A DNA stretch of 46,382 bases from an uncultured Alphaproteobacteria bacterium. Lineage in GTDB: Bacteria > Pseudomonadota > Alphaproteobacteria > HIMB59 > GCA-002718135. Positions within the stretch are counted from its first letter, which is position 1. Each line of letters starts with the position of its first letter. Under the pieces are notes generated by a model. The model searched no databases. It had not been told where the DNA came from and saw only the letters and a list, made by a program, of their open reading frames with translations. The stretch spans positions 1-46,382 of the forward strand of contig CACOVJ010000007.1 of the NCBI GenBank assembly GCA_902630465.1, read 5' to 3'. Shown here one piece after another: positions 1-9,632 of this stretch. The translations under genes were made by a program, and so were the position numbers.

Positions 1-1182
1 TCTCGATAATGATCCTGTTTTAATTTGACCTGCTGAAACACCAACCGATAAATCAGCAATAGTAGTATCTTCTGTTTCACCAGAACGATGTGAAATTATA
101 GTAGTAAAATTATTTTCCTTAGCTAATTTAATTGATTCTAAAGTTTCTTTTAGAGTTCCTATTTGATTTACTTTAACTAAAATAGAATTTCCAGCACCCT
201 CTGAAATACCTTTTTGTAATCTTTTTTTATTTGTAACAAATAAATCATCACCAACTAACTGAACTTTTTTTCCTATTGTTGATGTTAAATTAGACCAACC
301 AACCCAATCATCTTCGGACATTCCATCTTCTATGGAATAAATTGGATATGCATTTACTAATTTCTCCAAATATTTAATCATCTCATCAGAAGACAAAACA
401 ATTTTTTCTCCTTGTAAATCATATTTATTATTTTTGTAAAATTCAGTTGAGGCAACATCAAGTGAAAGATAAATATCTTTTCCAGGTTTAAAACCTGCAT
501 CCTCCACTGATTTCAAAACAGTTTCGATGACTTCACTAGAACTATTTATGTTAGGAGCAAATCCACCTTCATCACCAACATTGGTATTTAAGCCTTTTGA
601 TTTTAAAAGTGATTTTAATGAATGAAATATCTCACACCCATATTGAAGTGCTTCTGAAAAATTATTTGCACCAATAGGAGCAACCATAAATTCTTGAATA
701 TCAACATCGTTATCTGCATGCGAACCTCCATTAATAATGTTCATCATTGGAACTGGAAGACTCATTGTATGTTCTGTACCAAGAAAAGAATACAATTCAT
801 GACCTTCAGAAGAAGCTAAACATTTTGCAAAAGCTAAACTTGCGGCAAGGGTTGCATTAGCACCAAGTTTAGATTTATTTTCCGTACCATCAAGTTGCAG
901 CAAAAAATCGTCAAAAGAAGAAATATCTTCAAATGATTTTCCAATTAGTTCATAAGAGATTGTATCATTGATATTTCTTACTGCTCTCAAAACTCCTTTA
1001 CCTTTGTATTTAGATTTATCATTATCTCGCAATTCTAAAGCCTCATGCACTCCAGTAGAAGCTCCACTTGGAACCGCAGCTCTGCCAAAGGAAGAATCGT
1101 CAAACTCTATATCGCATTCAACAGTTGGGTTTCCCCGACTATCTATTATTTGTCTTGCTTTTATATTCGATATTTTAGGCAT
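1..1182 (-). CDS. eno: Enolase, C-terminus cut by window edge
   Basis: Enolase converts 2-phosphoglycerate to phosphoenolpyruvate in glycolysis. The frame is open from the ATG at 1182 to the left edge, giving 394 residues of an enzyme usually about 425 long, so only the last 30 or so are missing. Visible family marks are the N-terminal [12 protein letters not shown] segment, the flexible GASTG loop near residue 42, DIQEFM with Glu164 (E. coli Glu168), the metal-site GDDLFVTN near residue 310, the catalytic-lysine segment VKVNQIGT near 336 and [10 protein letters not shown] near 368. The ATG overlaps the kdsA stop by 8 bases (ATGCCTAA), so it is translated from the kdsA message. No anomaly seen. 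Confidence 0.97.
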   Translation of the reverse strand, partial: MPKISNIKARQIIDSRGNPTVECDIEFDDSSFGRAAVPSGASTGVHEALELRDNDKSKYKGKGVLRAVRNINDTISYELIGKSFEDISSFDDFLLQLDGTENKSKLGANATLAASLAFAKCLASSEGHELYSFLGTEHTMSLPVPMMNIINGGSHADNDVDIQEFMVAPIGANNFSEALQYGCEIFHSLKSLLKSKGLNTNVGDEGGFAPNINSSSEVIETVLKSVEDAGFKPGKDIYLSLDVASTEFYKNNKYDLQGEKIVLSSDEMIKYLEKLVNAYPIYSIEDGMSEDDWVGWSNLTSTIGKKVQLVGDDLFVTNKKRLQKGISEGAGNSILVKVNQIGTLKETLESIKLAKENNFTTIISHRSGETEDTTIADLSVGVSAGQIKTGSLSR

Positions 1183-2005
1183 TATTTTTCGCTATATCAT
1201 CAAATTGCTTAAGTTGAATTAATAAATTTTTCAAATCTTTTATATTAATCATGTTTGGTCCATCGCTAGGTGCATTGTCTGGATCATTATGTGATTCTAA
1301 AAACAAACCAGCTACACCAATTGATATGGCAGCTTTACATAATGAAGGTATATGTTCTCTTTGACCGCCACTTTTATCACCCATTCCTCCTGGCTGTTGA
1401 ACAGAATGAGTTGCATCAAAAATTACAGGATACTCATATTTTTTCATAATATCTATACCCTTAAAATCATTAACAAGCGTATTGTAACCAAAAGTTGTTC
1501 CTCTTTCAGTTATCATTATGTTTTTATTATTTGTAGTTTCTATCTTAGTGAAAATATTTTTAACATCAGTTGGTGATAAAAATTGACCTTTTTTAACATT
1601 AATAATTTTATTTGTGCTACCTGCAGCTAATAGCAAATCTGTTTGACGGCATAGAAACGCAGGGATTTGGATAATATCGATAATACTATCTTGATTTAAT
1701 TGATTACATTGATACTCATTATGGACATCGGTTAGTATTGGTAAATTAAAATTAGTTTTTATTTTTTCAAAGATTTTTAATGCGTCATCAAGATTAACAC
1801 CTCTACGACTATTAATGCTTGATCTATTTGCCTTATCAAAACTAGATTTAAAAATTAAATTAATACCAATACCAGCACATATTTTATGTAGCTCTTCTGC
1901 AATCATCAAAGAGTGACTCTCATTTTCTATTACACATGGACCTGCAATTAAAACAAATGGAGAATTATTTGAGATAGAAAAATTTTTTAGATTGATATTA
2001 ATCAT
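1175..2005 (-). CDS. kdsA: 3-deoxy-8-phosphooctulonate (KDO-8-P) synthase
   Basis: Condenses phosphoenolpyruvate with arabinose 5-phosphate to make KDO-8-P, the precursor of the KDO sugars of the LPS inner core. The 276 residues are full length. Landmarks are IAGPCVIE (residues 20-27), [10 protein letters not shown] (54-63), [14 protein letters not shown] (112-125) and [11 protein letters not shown] (197-207). Cys24, His200, Glu237 and Asp248 match the four ligands of the metal-dependent KdsA class; metal-independent enzymes carry Asn in place of the Cys. It starts inside the pyrG stop (ATGATTAA, 8-base overlap) and ends inside the eno start. It is the only LPS gene in this small tpiA-secG-pyrG-kdsA-eno operon; the other lipid A genes lie at 14-18 kb. 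Confidence 0.96.
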   Translation of the reverse strand: MININLKNFSISNNSPFVLIAGPCVIENESHSLMIAEELHKICAGIGINLIFKSSFDKANRSSINSRRGVNLDDALKIFEKIKTNFNLPILTDVHNEYQCNQLNQDSIIDIIQIPAFLCRQTDLLLAAGSTNKIINVKKGQFLSPTDVKNIFTKIETTNNKNIMITERGTTFGYNTLVNDFKGIDIMKKYEYPVIFDATHSVQQPGGMGDKSGGQREHIPSLCKAAISIGVAGLFLESHNDPDNAPSDGPNMINIKDLKNLLIQLKQFDDIAKNNA

Positions 2006-3611
2006 TAATTGCAGCCTTTATAAATGATACAAAAAGAGGATGAGGATCTAACGGTCTTGATTTTAACTCTGGATGAAATTGAACACCTATAAACCATTTA
2101 TGATTTTTACTCTCAAGTACTTCAGGTAATAATCCATCTGGTGACATACCGCTGAAATAATAACCTTTGTTTTCAAATTTTGATAGAAATTTCTGATTTA
2201 CTTCGTATCTATGTCTATGTCTCTCACTAATTACTTTATTTTTATATATCGAAAAGATTTTTGAATTTTTTTTCAAAATAGCTCTGTATGCCCCAAGGCG
2301 CATTGTCCCACCCTTGTCACTATTTTTATCTCTTTTTTCGATCTTATCTTTATTTACCCATTCTGTCATTAATCCTACAACTGATTTAGTGGTTTTCTTA
2401 AATTCTGAAGAATGAGCGTTTTTAATTTTTAGTACATTTTGTGCTATTTCAATAACAGCTAACTGCATTCCAAGACATATTCCAAAAAAAGGAATATTGT
2501 TTTCTCTAGCATATTTGATAGCATTAATTTTTCCATTAATACCTCGAATGCCAAAACCACCTGGAATTAGAATTCCATCACAACCTTTTAATTTTTTCAT
2601 TAAACTAATGTTGTTTTCTTTTTCAGAATTAATCCATTGAATATCTATATCAGCAGAATTTTCTATACCTCCATGTACCAATGCTTCATTTAATGATTTA
2701 TAACTATCTTTAAGATTTGTATATTTTCCTACTACAGCAATTTTAACTTTATGTTTTCTTTGTTTAATTTTTTTTTGAAGGTCAATCCAAGGCTTTAAAT
2801 TTAGTTTATGATTTTTTGGTTTATAACCTAATTGTTTTAGTAGAGCTTCATCCAAACCATATTTTGAATACAATGAAGGAACTTCATAAATTGATTTAGC
2901 ATTTAATGCAGGAATTACCGACTCTTTTTTAACATTACAAAATAAAGATATTTTGGAAATTGAGTCATTATCTATTGGTTGTTCAGATCTACACATAATG
3001 ATATCTGGTTGAATGCCCGCATTGAGAAGTTCTTTAACTGAATGTTGAGTAGGTTTCGTTTTTAACTCACCCGCTGAACTTAAAAATGGAATATAAGTCA
3101 TATGAATTAATGCTGATGAAATATTTTTATCATTTCTAATTTGTCGTATTGCTTCTAAGAAAGGTAGAGATTCAATATCTCCAACTGTTCCTCCTATTTC
3201 ATAAATTGCGATATCTTCATTTTTTAAATTGCTGTTTATAAAAGATTTTATTTCATTAGTAACATGAGGAATAACCTGAATAGTTGAACCTAGATAATCA
3301 CCTTTTCTTTCCTTCATAAGGACGTTTGAATAGATTTTACCTGATGAAACACTATCTGAATGCTTAGCTGATTTATTTGTAAATCTTTCGTAATGTCCAA
3401 GATCTAAATCTGTTTCTGCACCATCATCTGTTACATATACTTCTCCATGCTGGTAAGGACTCATTGTACCGGGATCAACATTAAGATAAGGGTCTAATTT
3501 CCTAATTCTAACTTTAAATTTTCTAGAAATTAATAGTGTTGCTAGTGCAGCTGAGGCTATACCTTTACCTAATGATGAGGCCACTCCTCCCGTAATAAAA
3601 ACATAATGCAT
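1998..3611 (-). CDS. pyrG: CTP synthase (glutamine-hydrolysing)
   Basis: Makes CTP from UTP with ATP and glutamine. At 537 residues it is full length for the family. The N-terminal synthetase domain opens with VFITGGVASSLGKGIASAAL (P-loop) and continues with LDPYLNVDPGTMSPYQHGEV. The C-terminal class I glutamine amidotransferase domain shows the nucleophile motif FFGICLGMQ (Cys near residue 378) and the His513/Glu515 pair in FHPELKSRPLDPHP. The gene sits between secG (54-base spacer) and kdsA (8-base overlap), the pyrG-kdsA-eno order common in Alphaproteobacteria. The product CTP is also used to activate KDO, which gives the pyrG-kdsA pairing a metabolic logic, though that is inference. Confidence 0.97.
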   Translation of the reverse strand: MHYVFITGGVASSLGKGIASAALATLLISRKFKVRIRKLDPYLNVDPGTMSPYQHGEVYVTDDGAETDLDLGHYERFTNKSAKHSDSVSSGKIYSNVLMKERKGDYLGSTIQVIPHVTNEIKSFINSNLKNEDIAIYEIGGTVGDIESLPFLEAIRQIRNDKNISSALIHMTYIPFLSSAGELKTKPTQHSVKELLNAGIQPDIIMCRSEQPIDNDSISKISLFCNVKKESVIPALNAKSIYEVPSLYSKYGLDEALLKQLGYKPKNHKLNLKPWIDLQKKIKQRKHKVKIAVVGKYTNLKDSYKSLNEALVHGGIENSADIDIQWINSEKENNISLMKKLKGCDGILIPGGFGIRGINGKINAIKYARENNIPFFGICLGMQLAVIEIAQNVLKIKNAHSSEFKKTTKSVVGLMTEWVNKDKIEKRDKNSDKGGTMRLGAYRAILKKNSKIFSIYKNKVISERHRHRYEVNQKFLSKFENKGYYFSGMSPDGLLPEVLESKNHKWFIGVQFHPELKSRPLDPHPLFVSFIKAAIND

Positions 3612-3665
3612 TACGGAATACCCTGATACATAAAGGGCTTACTTATAGCAAGTAAATATTAATAA
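3612..3665 (-). promoter_or_regulatory. secG-pyrG spacer with two small hairpins (pyrG leader)
   Basis: On the minus strand this 54-base spacer holds a 6-bp stem with a 5-base loop (TTACTT/AAGTAA, 3639-3655). It then holds a 4-bp CCCT/AGGG stem with a 9-base loop that ends about 10 bases before the pyrG ATG. The AGGG could act as the Shine-Dalgarno sequence and would be paired in that hairpin. No U-run follows, so a terminator is unlikely. An effect on pyrG translation is a guess from base pairing alone. Confidence 0.3.
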
Positions 3666-3968
3666 TTATTCTGGAATTGATGGTTCTTCAGAATTTGAGT
3701 CTTCATTATTGATGGAAGGAAGAGATTCTAGAACGTTTTTATCAGATCCAACAGAAGCCATTATTGTTAATACTATACTCATTACCATAAACAATGTTGC
3801 AGTTATTGCTGTTAATCTCGAAAGAAGATTTGCAGATCCACGAGCTGACATCATTCCACCAAACGTCCCTCCACCAAGTCCCAAACCTTCATTATCTGAT
3901 CCTTGAAGAAGAACCAATATTACCAGTGCAATAGCTAAAATAAGCTGTATTACTATAAGAGTAGTCAT
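3666..3968 (-). CDS. secG: SecG, preprotein translocase membrane subunit
   Basis: Small inner-membrane subunit of the SecYEG translocon that assists SecA-driven export. The protein has 100 residues with two transmembrane helices (about 3-21 and 51-70). They are joined by the glycine-rich cytoplasmic loop LQGSDNEGLGLGGGTFGGM, which is typical of the family. The C-terminal tail (about 75-100) is acidic and rich in Ser, Glu and Pro, as is common in alphaproteobacterial SecG. It is encoded 32 bases after tpiA and 54 bases before pyrG, the standard tpiA-secG-pyrG order. The ATG at 3968 is the only sensible start because the first helix begins at residue 3. Confidence 0.95.
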   Translation of the reverse strand: MTTLIVIQLILAIALVILVLLQGSDNEGLGLGGGTFGGMMSARGSANLLSRLTAITATLFMVMSIVLTIMASVGSDKNVLESLPSINNEDSNSEEPSIPE

Positions 3969-4000
3969 TTTTATTTCTTATATGTATTACGAAGCAATTA

Positions 4001-4720
4001 TCAAGAAATAATTGAATTGAATTCTTCAACTTTTAATGAAGCTCCTCCAACTAAACATCCATCTACATTTTTTATCATATTAATATCTCTTGAATTTGAA
4101 GCTTTTACTGATCCGCCATAGAGCACTTTATATTGGTTAAATTTTTTGTTAATTTCTTTAATAAAAGTATGAACTTCATCAATATCTTCTAAAGTAGGTG
4201 TTAAACCAGAACCAATAGCCCATATAGGCTCATATGCTATTATTGTGTTTTTAAAATTTGATATATCTGGGACACTATTTTCAATTTGATATTTTAAAAT
4301 ATCTTTAGTTATATTTTTTTCTTTTTCTTCTAAAGTTTCACCGATGCAAATTACTGGAATAATATTATTTTCAATTAAATTTATAGATTTTAATTTAATA
4401 ACATCACTTTTTTCATTGAAATATTGTCTTCTTTCAGAATGCCCCACTAAACAAAAACTTATTTGATTATTAGCTAACATTTTAGCAGATAATTCCCCAG
4501 TATAAGCTCCCTCATTGTAAATTGAAATATCTTGAGCTCCTGAATACAAGTTTTTATCATTTGTTTTGAGTTTATTTAGAAATATACTGGGTGAACAAAT
4601 AATTGTGCAATTTTGAGGATTATTTAATAATTTTTGATAATATTGTTTAATAAACTCAAGATTCCCATTTAATTTCCAATTTGCAATAAAAATAGAGGAA
4701 AAATTTGTTAAATTTATCAT
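4001..4720 (-). CDS. tpiA: Triosephosphate isomerase
   Basis: Interconverts dihydroxyacetone phosphate and glyceraldehyde 3-phosphate. The 239 residues are slightly short of the usual 250 but all catalytic parts are present: Asn14 and Lys16 in IANWKLNG, His94 in VGHSERRQYF, Glu164 in AYEPIWAIG (followed by the mobile loop), and the phosphate-binding YGGSVKASN and GCLVGGASL near the end. It is the first gene of the leftward operon tpiA-secG-pyrG-kdsA-eno, which pairs two glycolytic enzymes. It diverges from ppiD across a 49-base spacer. No anomaly seen. Confidence 0.96.
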   Translation of the reverse strand: MINLTNFSSIFIANWKLNGNLEFIKQYYQKLLNNPQNCTIICSPSIFLNKLKTNDKNLYSGAQDISIYNEGAYTGELSAKMLANNQISFCLVGHSERRQYFNEKSDVIKLKSINLIENNIIPVICIGETLEEKEKNITKDILKYQIENSVPDISNFKNTIIAYEPIWAIGSGLTPTLEDIDEVHTFIKEINKKFNQYKVLYGGSVKASNSRDINMIKNVDGCLVGGASLKVEEFNSIIS

Positions 4721-4769
4721 AATTAATTTTATTTATAGAAACTAATATTATAGAAGCAATCAAAATTTT
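4721..4769. promoter_or_regulatory. Divergent tpiA/ppiD promoter region
   Basis: This 49-base spacer must drive both the leftward tpiA operon and the rightward ppiD-trp operon. A perfect -10 hexamer TATAAT lies on the minus strand at 4752-4747, and TATTAT lies on the plus strand at 4746-4751, so the two candidate -10 boxes overlap back to back. No convincing -35 is visible for either direction. With these boxes both messages would have short leaders of roughly 10-20 bases. The hexamers are seen; promoter function is inferred. Confidence 0.4.
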
Positions 4770-6590
4770 ATGAGAGCATTAAATAAAAGTTGGATAGGTA
4801 TAATTTTAGTTATACTTTTTGGGGCCAGCTTATTCTTTTTTAGAGGTTCCAGTAGATACTCAAATTTATTTAATTCAGATAATTTTGTCGCAAACATATC
4901 AGGCACCCCAATATCGACAACTCAGTTTTTAAGATCGCTAGAAATGAATATTGGACAATTTGCACAAATGATTGGCTCAGATTTAACAGGAGATCAAATT
5001 AGAGCTTTTCAAATTCATCAATTAGTTCTTCAAAATTTAGTTAATAATGCAATTTTTGAGAACGAATTCGATAAATTAGATTATATCTTAGATGATACTT
5101 TAATTGCAAAAAAAACCAAAGAAAGATTTCCTAACCTCTATACAAATAATGAAATTAATGATGATGCATTAAATGATTTTTTAAGACTGCAGAGATTAAA
5201 AATAGCAGATTTAGTAAGTATTATTAATTATGAAACAAGATCAACTGTATTTGATAATTTAATTTTTAAAAAAAATTATCCATATAATTTTTTAAAGAAA
5301 ATTAATATTTATAATGATCATACAAGAAAAATTGAACTACTTACAGTTCCTTTTGAAAAAATTGATTTACCGGATCTAAATGGGAATAATATAACTAAAG
5401 ATAATTCAGAATTAGTCGATTTTTTTAGAAAAAATTCAATGAATTATATGAGTAAAGAAAAAAGAGATATTACGTATGCAGTCATCAATAAGAAAGATTT
5501 TAAAAAAGATTTCACCCCTACTGATGATGAAGTAACGAATTATTTCAGTGATAATAAGCAAATATATATCATACCTGAAAAAAGAAGTTTCAAACAATTT
5601 AATTTCAAAACAAAGGAAGAGGCAGAAAGTTTCAAACTTAAAATAAGTGGGTTATCTAAGGATGATATAATATCTTTTTCTGAAGAAAATAATATAAAGT
5701 TTAATAAATTTGTTGAAGTAGATAAAAATCAAGTTTTAGATGAATTATCAAAAGTTATTTTCTCAATCAACCAAGATGAAGTATCAGATGTAGTAAGCAC
5801 AACTTTAGCACACCACATCATTATTTTAGATGAAATTTTAATTAAAAGAGAACCTTCTCTAGATGAAGTTTATACAATAATAGAGAATACTTTGACTAAT
5901 GTACAATTAGATAATTATATTAACGATTTAAAATTTAAAATTAATCAACAAATATTAGATGGTTTCTCGATTGATGAAATAGCAGATAAAAATAATTTAA
6001 AATTAAATAAGTTAAATAATAGCATTCAAAATTTAGAAGAGGACAATTTTGAGAGTTTTCTGATTAATAAAGCTTTTTCTCAAAATAAAGATTTTATAAG
6101 TGATATATTTGATTTTGATAGTGACACATCTTTTATCATCAATATTGATGAAATTTATCCATCAAAAGTTGAAAGTATTGATGAAATATTCGATAAATTG
6201 AAAAATGATTTTATAAAATTCAAAAAATTAAATTTTGTATCTGAAACATTTGAAACTCATAAATCAGATAATAACTTAATAAAAATTAATGATATTTTTC
6301 AATCTGATATAGAGGAAAGAGATATTAAATTAACTTCAAAAGACATACCTGCGTCTTTAGTAAATAATATTTTTTTAATTAATCAGAACGAAATCACATT
6401 TTCATCAGATGAAGAAAATGTTTATTTTGCAGAAGTTAATCAAATTATTTTTGCTAACAATAATTCTGAATTTAATAGCTTAGAAATACTATCAGAATTA
6501 AAAAATGCTTTTGGTAACGAGATTATTAAGACTAAAAATATTTCATTTAATGATGAATTAATTAATGGTCTCTTATCTCAGTACAAATGA
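4770..6590 (+). CDS. ppiD: SurA/PpiD-like membrane-anchored periplasmic chaperone
   Basis: 606 residues with one N-terminal inner-membrane anchor (about residues 9-25) and a large periplasmic part. The region after the anchor (about 35-130) is a SurA_N-type chaperone domain, with the VANISGTPISTTQFLRSLE opening typical of PpiD. Residues about 265-350 look like a shrunken parvulin domain: the closing HHIIILDEI strand is recognisable, but the central segment is shorter than in active parvulins. The rest is helical, Asn/Lys/Asp-rich and poorly conserved. The order tpiA-ppiD-trpE is common in Alphaproteobacteria. It likely helps newly exported proteins fold; isomerase activity is doubtful. It overlaps trpE by four bases (ATGA). 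Confidence 0.85.
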   Translation: MRALNKSWIGIILVILFGASLFFFRGSSRYSNLFNSDNFVANISGTPISTTQFLRSLEMNIGQFAQMIGSDLTGDQIRAFQIHQLVLQNLVNNAIFENEFDKLDYILDDTLIAKKTKERFPNLYTNNEINDDALNDFLRLQRLKIADLVSIINYETRSTVFDNLIFKKNYPYNFLKKINIYNDHTRKIELLTVPFEKIDLPDLNGNNITKDNSELVDFFRKNSMNYMSKEKRDITYAVINKKDFKKDFTPTDDEVTNYFSDNKQIYIIPEKRSFKQFNFKTKEEAESFKLKISGLSKDDIISFSEENNIKFNKFVEVDKNQVLDELSKVIFSINQDEVSDVVSTTLAHHIIILDEILIKREPSLDEVYTIIENTLTNVQLDNYINDLKFKINQQILDGFSIDEIADKNNLKLNKLNNSIQNLEEDNFESFLINKAFSQNKDFISDIFDFDSDTSFIINIDEIYPSKVESIDEIFDKLKNDFIKFKKLNFVSETFETHKSDNNLIKINDIFQSDIEERDIKLTSKDIPASLVNNIFLINQNEITFSSDEENVYFAEVNQIIFANNNSEFNSLEILSELKNAFGNEIIKTKNISFNDELINGLLSQYK

Positions 6591-8065
6591 CCTCAGAAAA
6601 AAATAATTTTTTATTAAATTATAAAAAAGGTTTGCCACAGCTGTTAAAAAAAAATATAATCGCTGATATTGAAACTCCTTTTTCATCGTTGTTAAAAATT
6701 AGTAAGGGTGAAAAGTATTCATTTCTTCTTGAATCAGTTGAAGGCGGAAGTAAAAGAGGTAGGTTTTCATTATTGGGATGTGATCCAGATATAATTTGGA
6801 GTGTTCATAAAGGAAAATCTTCTATTAAATATTTAGATGAAAATTATAACTATAATCTAAATATTAATCCTTTAGTAGCATTAAGAGAATTAATAAATTT
6901 ATCAAAGTTTAAAAGCATTAATGATAATGTTCCTTTTCCTACATTAGTAGGTTACATGGGCTACCCAATGATACAGTTTATGGAAAACATAGAATTAAAA
7001 AATAAAGATAATATTAAAGTACCAGATGCTATATTTATAAGACCAAAAATTGTAGCTGTTTTTGATAATATAAAAGATATTATTTCCATTATGACAATTA
7101 GTTATCCAAGTATAAATATATCAGCAGAATATGCATATAAAAAAACAAATCAACTTTTAAAGAAAACAATAAGAAAACTAGAAAAAAGTATTTTAAGATC
7201 AGCAAACAAAAAAACAAAAAAAAATAAATTAAAATTTAAATCAAATTATAAAAAAGATGAATTTTATAAAATTGTTAATAAGGCAAAAAAATACATCAAA
7301 GATGGGGATATATTCCAAGTAGTTCCATCTCAGAGATTTGAGACAAAATATAATTTAAAAGCTATAGATTTATATAGATCTTTAAGAAGGCTGAATCCTT
7401 CTCCTTATCTAGTTAATTTAAATTTTGATAAAATCGGCATTGTTGCCAGTAGCCCAGAATTAATGGTTCAATTAAGAAATAATAAAGTAACAATAAGGCC
7501 TATTGCTGGAACCAGAAGGAGGGGTAAAAATATAAGTGAAGATATTATGCTTTCAAAAGATCTTTTGAATGATCAAAAAGAACTTGCTGAACATTTGATG
7601 TTACTTGATTTAGGGAGAAATGACGTAGGGAGAGTTTCTAAAAAAGGATCTATAAAGGTTACAGAAAAAATGATTATTGAGTATTATTCTCACGTAATGC
7701 ATATTGTATCTAATGTTGAAGGTACGATAAATAAAAAACTTGATGCTATAGATGCACTAATTGCTGGTTTTCCTGCAGGAACAGTATCAGGTGCTCCAAA
7801 AATTAGAGCACTTCAAATCATTGAAGAACTAGAAAACCTAAATAGAAGTTTTTATGCAGGCTGTATGGGTTATTTTGATTCTAATGGAGACATGGATACT
7901 TGTATCAGTTTAAGAACTGGGCTTGTTAAAGATAAAAAATTATATATTCAAGCAGGTGCCGGAATTGTTTATGACTCAGTCCCAAAAAACGAACATCAAG
8001 AGATTTTGAATAAAGCTGGTGCCTTAATGGCAGCTGCTGAAGATTCATACAAATTTGATTTATGA
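6587..8065 (+). CDS. trpE: Anthranilate synthase component I
   Basis: Converts chorismate to anthranilate using ammonia delivered by TrpG, the first committed step of tryptophan synthesis. The 492 residues are full length. The N-terminal LLESVEGG motif (near residue 49) is the tryptophan feedback-inhibition site. The chorismate-binding domain shows DIFQVVPSQRFE, PIAGTRRRG, LDLGRNDVGRV, HIVSNVEG and AGFPAGTVSGAPKIRA. It overlaps ppiD and trpG by four bases each (ATGA), implying translational coupling. No leader peptide or attenuator could exist upstream because it starts inside ppiD, so regulation is probably by feedback on the enzyme. Confidence 0.97.
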   Translation: MTSEKNNFLLNYKKGLPQLLKKNIIADIETPFSSLLKISKGEKYSFLLESVEGGSKRGRFSLLGCDPDIIWSVHKGKSSIKYLDENYNYNLNINPLVALRELINLSKFKSINDNVPFPTLVGYMGYPMIQFMENIELKNKDNIKVPDAIFIRPKIVAVFDNIKDIISIMTISYPSINISAEYAYKKTNQLLKKTIRKLEKSILRSANKKTKKNKLKFKSNYKKDEFYKIVNKAKKYIKDGDIFQVVPSQRFETKYNLKAIDLYRSLRRLNPSPYLVNLNFDKIGIVASSPELMVQLRNNKVTIRPIAGTRRRGKNISEDIMLSKDLLNDQKELAEHLMLLDLGRNDVGRVSKKGSIKVTEKMIIEYYSHVMHIVSNVEGTINKKLDAIDALIAGFPAGTVSGAPKIRALQIIEELENLNRSFYAGCMGYFDSNGDMDTCISLRTGLVKDKKLYIQAGAGIVYDSVPKNEHQEILNKAGALMAAAEDSYKFDL

Positions 8066-8631
8066 TATTATTAATAGATAATTATGATAGTTTTACCTAC
8101 AACATCAAACACTATTTCTTAGATTTAAATCAAAAAGTTGTTGTGTTTAGAAATGATGAAATTTCTATTAAAAAAATTCTTAAATTAAAACCAAAATCAA
8201 TAGTTATTTCTCCAGGTCCGTGCACACCAAATGAAGCTGGAATAAGTCTTAATCTAGTTTCAGAACTATCTGAAAAATTTCCTATTCTTGGAATTTGCCT
8301 TGGTCATCAAACTATTGGACAGGCTTTTGGAGGTAAAATAATAAAATGTAAAGAGATCATGCACGGAAAAGTTGATATAATTAATCATTTTGGTCACTCT
8401 ATATTTAAAAATATAGACAAAAGATTTAAAGCAACTAGATACCACTCCCTTGTTATAAAAAATAATACTATGCCAAAAGATTTCTTAATTACTGCAGAAA
8501 CTAATAATAAAATTATTATGGGTATTGCTCATAAAAAATTACCAATATTTGGTCTTCAATTTCATCCTGAAAGTATTGGCACTGATACAGGAAAGATTAT
8601 TTTAAACAATTTTTTAAACTTAACAAAATAA
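8062..8631 (+). CDS. trpG: Anthranilate synthase component II (glutamine amidotransferase)
   Basis: Supplies ammonia from glutamine to TrpE; in many bacteria the same protein serves 4-amino-4-deoxychorismate synthase for folate. The 189 residues form a single class I amidotransferase domain: the oxyanion strand SPGPCTPNEAG (50-60), nucleophile Cys79 in GICLGHQ, and His168/Glu170 in FHPESIGT. It is a stand-alone protein, not fused to TrpE or TrpD. It overlaps trpE by ATGA and shares one base with trpD (TAATG), consistent with a 1:1 complex made from a coupled message. Confidence 0.96.
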   Translation: MILLIDNYDSFTYNIKHYFLDLNQKVVVFRNDEISIKKILKLKPKSIVISPGPCTPNEAGISLNLVSELSEKFPILGICLGHQTIGQAFGGKIIKCKEIMHGKVDIINHFGHSIFKNIDKRFKATRYHSLVIKNNTMPKDFLITAETNNKIIMGIAHKKLPIFGLQFHPESIGTDTGKIILNNFLNLTK

Positions 8632-9632
8632 TGGACCAAATTTATATCTTAAATAAAGTTCTAGAAAAAAAAGACCTTAGTATTGAAGAGAGTATGTTTA
8701 TATTTAATAAAATTATGAGTGGAGAATTAGATGACATAAAGATCACGTCCATTCTTATAAGCTTAAAGTTAAAAGGTGAAACAAAAGAGGAAATTATTGG
8801 CGCTTCAAAGGTGATGAGAGAAAAATCTTTAAAAATTCATTCTCCAAAAAATACAATTGATACATGTGGCACTGGTGGGGATATGAAAGATACATTGAAT
8901 ATATCAACAAGTGCAGCTTTAGTTGCAGCAAGTGCTGGTGTTATTATTGCAAAACATGGCAATCGCTCAGTTAGTTCTAAATCAGGATCTGCAGATATGC
9001 TTGAAAAAATAGGTTATAAGATTTCAGATAATATAGATTACTTAGAGTATTCATTATCAAATAAGAATTTTTGTTTTTTATTTGCTCAAAATCATCATTC
9101 TGCAATGAAAAATGTAATTAATGTAAGAAAAAATTTAGCAACACGCACGATTTTTAACTTATTGGGACCGCTTACTAATCCAGCTCAAGCAGATAAACAG
9201 CTTTTAGGTGTTTATTCAAAAGATCTAGTTTCTATGCATTGCAATTGCTTAAAAGAATTAGGTTCTGAAAAAGCTATGGTTGTACATGGATTAGACGGGT
9301 TAGATGAAATTAGTTTATCTGATAATACCTACATCAACGAATTGAGGGATAATAAAGTTCTGGAGTATACTCTAGATCCAAGAGACTATAATTATGATTT
9401 AATTAAAATAGAAGATATAAAAGGTGGAGACCCAGAATATAATGCAAGTTGTTTCAATAAAATGATTAACGGAGATTATAAAGAATTTCAAAAAATTGTA
9501 GAAATTAATGCAGGAGCTGCAATATATTTATCTAATTTAAGAGATAATCTAAAAGACAGTTTTGAGTTAGCAAAAAAATGTATTGAGGAAGGAATTACAA
9601 AAAATTTTGTAAACTCATTAATAAATGAGTAA
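8631..9632 (+). CDS. trpD: Anthranilate phosphoribosyltransferase
   Basis: Joins anthranilate to PRPP to form phosphoribosyl-anthranilate. The 333 residues are typical. The PRPP-binding glycine loop is DTCGTGGDMKDTLNIST (about residues 78-94), followed by KHGNRSVSSKSGSADMLE. The anthranilate-site region RTIFNLLGPLTNPA lies near 175-190. The start shares one base with the trpG stop (TAATG), and the end overlaps trpC by 8 bases (ATGAGTAA). No missing key residues. Confidence 0.96.
   Translation: MDQIYILNKVLEKKDLSIEESMFIFNKIMSGELDDIKITSILISLKLKGETKEEIIGASKVMREKSLKIHSPKNTIDTCGTGGDMKDTLNISTSAALVAASAGVIIAKHGNRSVSSKSGSADMLEKIGYKISDNIDYLEYSLSNKNFCFLFAQNHHSAMKNVINVRKNLATRTIFNLLGPLTNPAQADKQLLGVYSKDLVSMHCNCLKELGSEKAMVVHGLDGLDEISLSDNTYINELRDNKVLEYTLDPRDYNYDLIKIEDIKGGDPEYNASCFNKMINGDYKEFQKIVEINAGAAIYLSNLRDNLKDSFELAKKCIEEGITKNFVNSLINE

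Noticed and set aside
968-1222. 84-codon plus-strand frame inside eno/kdsA
   Set aside because: Antisense to conserved eno codons, no domain, composition of a shadow frame.
5900-6590. PpiD C-terminal region as a separate foreign gene
   Set aside because: Frame, codon use and Asn/Lys-rich composition are continuous with the rest of ppiD; low conservation is usual for this part.
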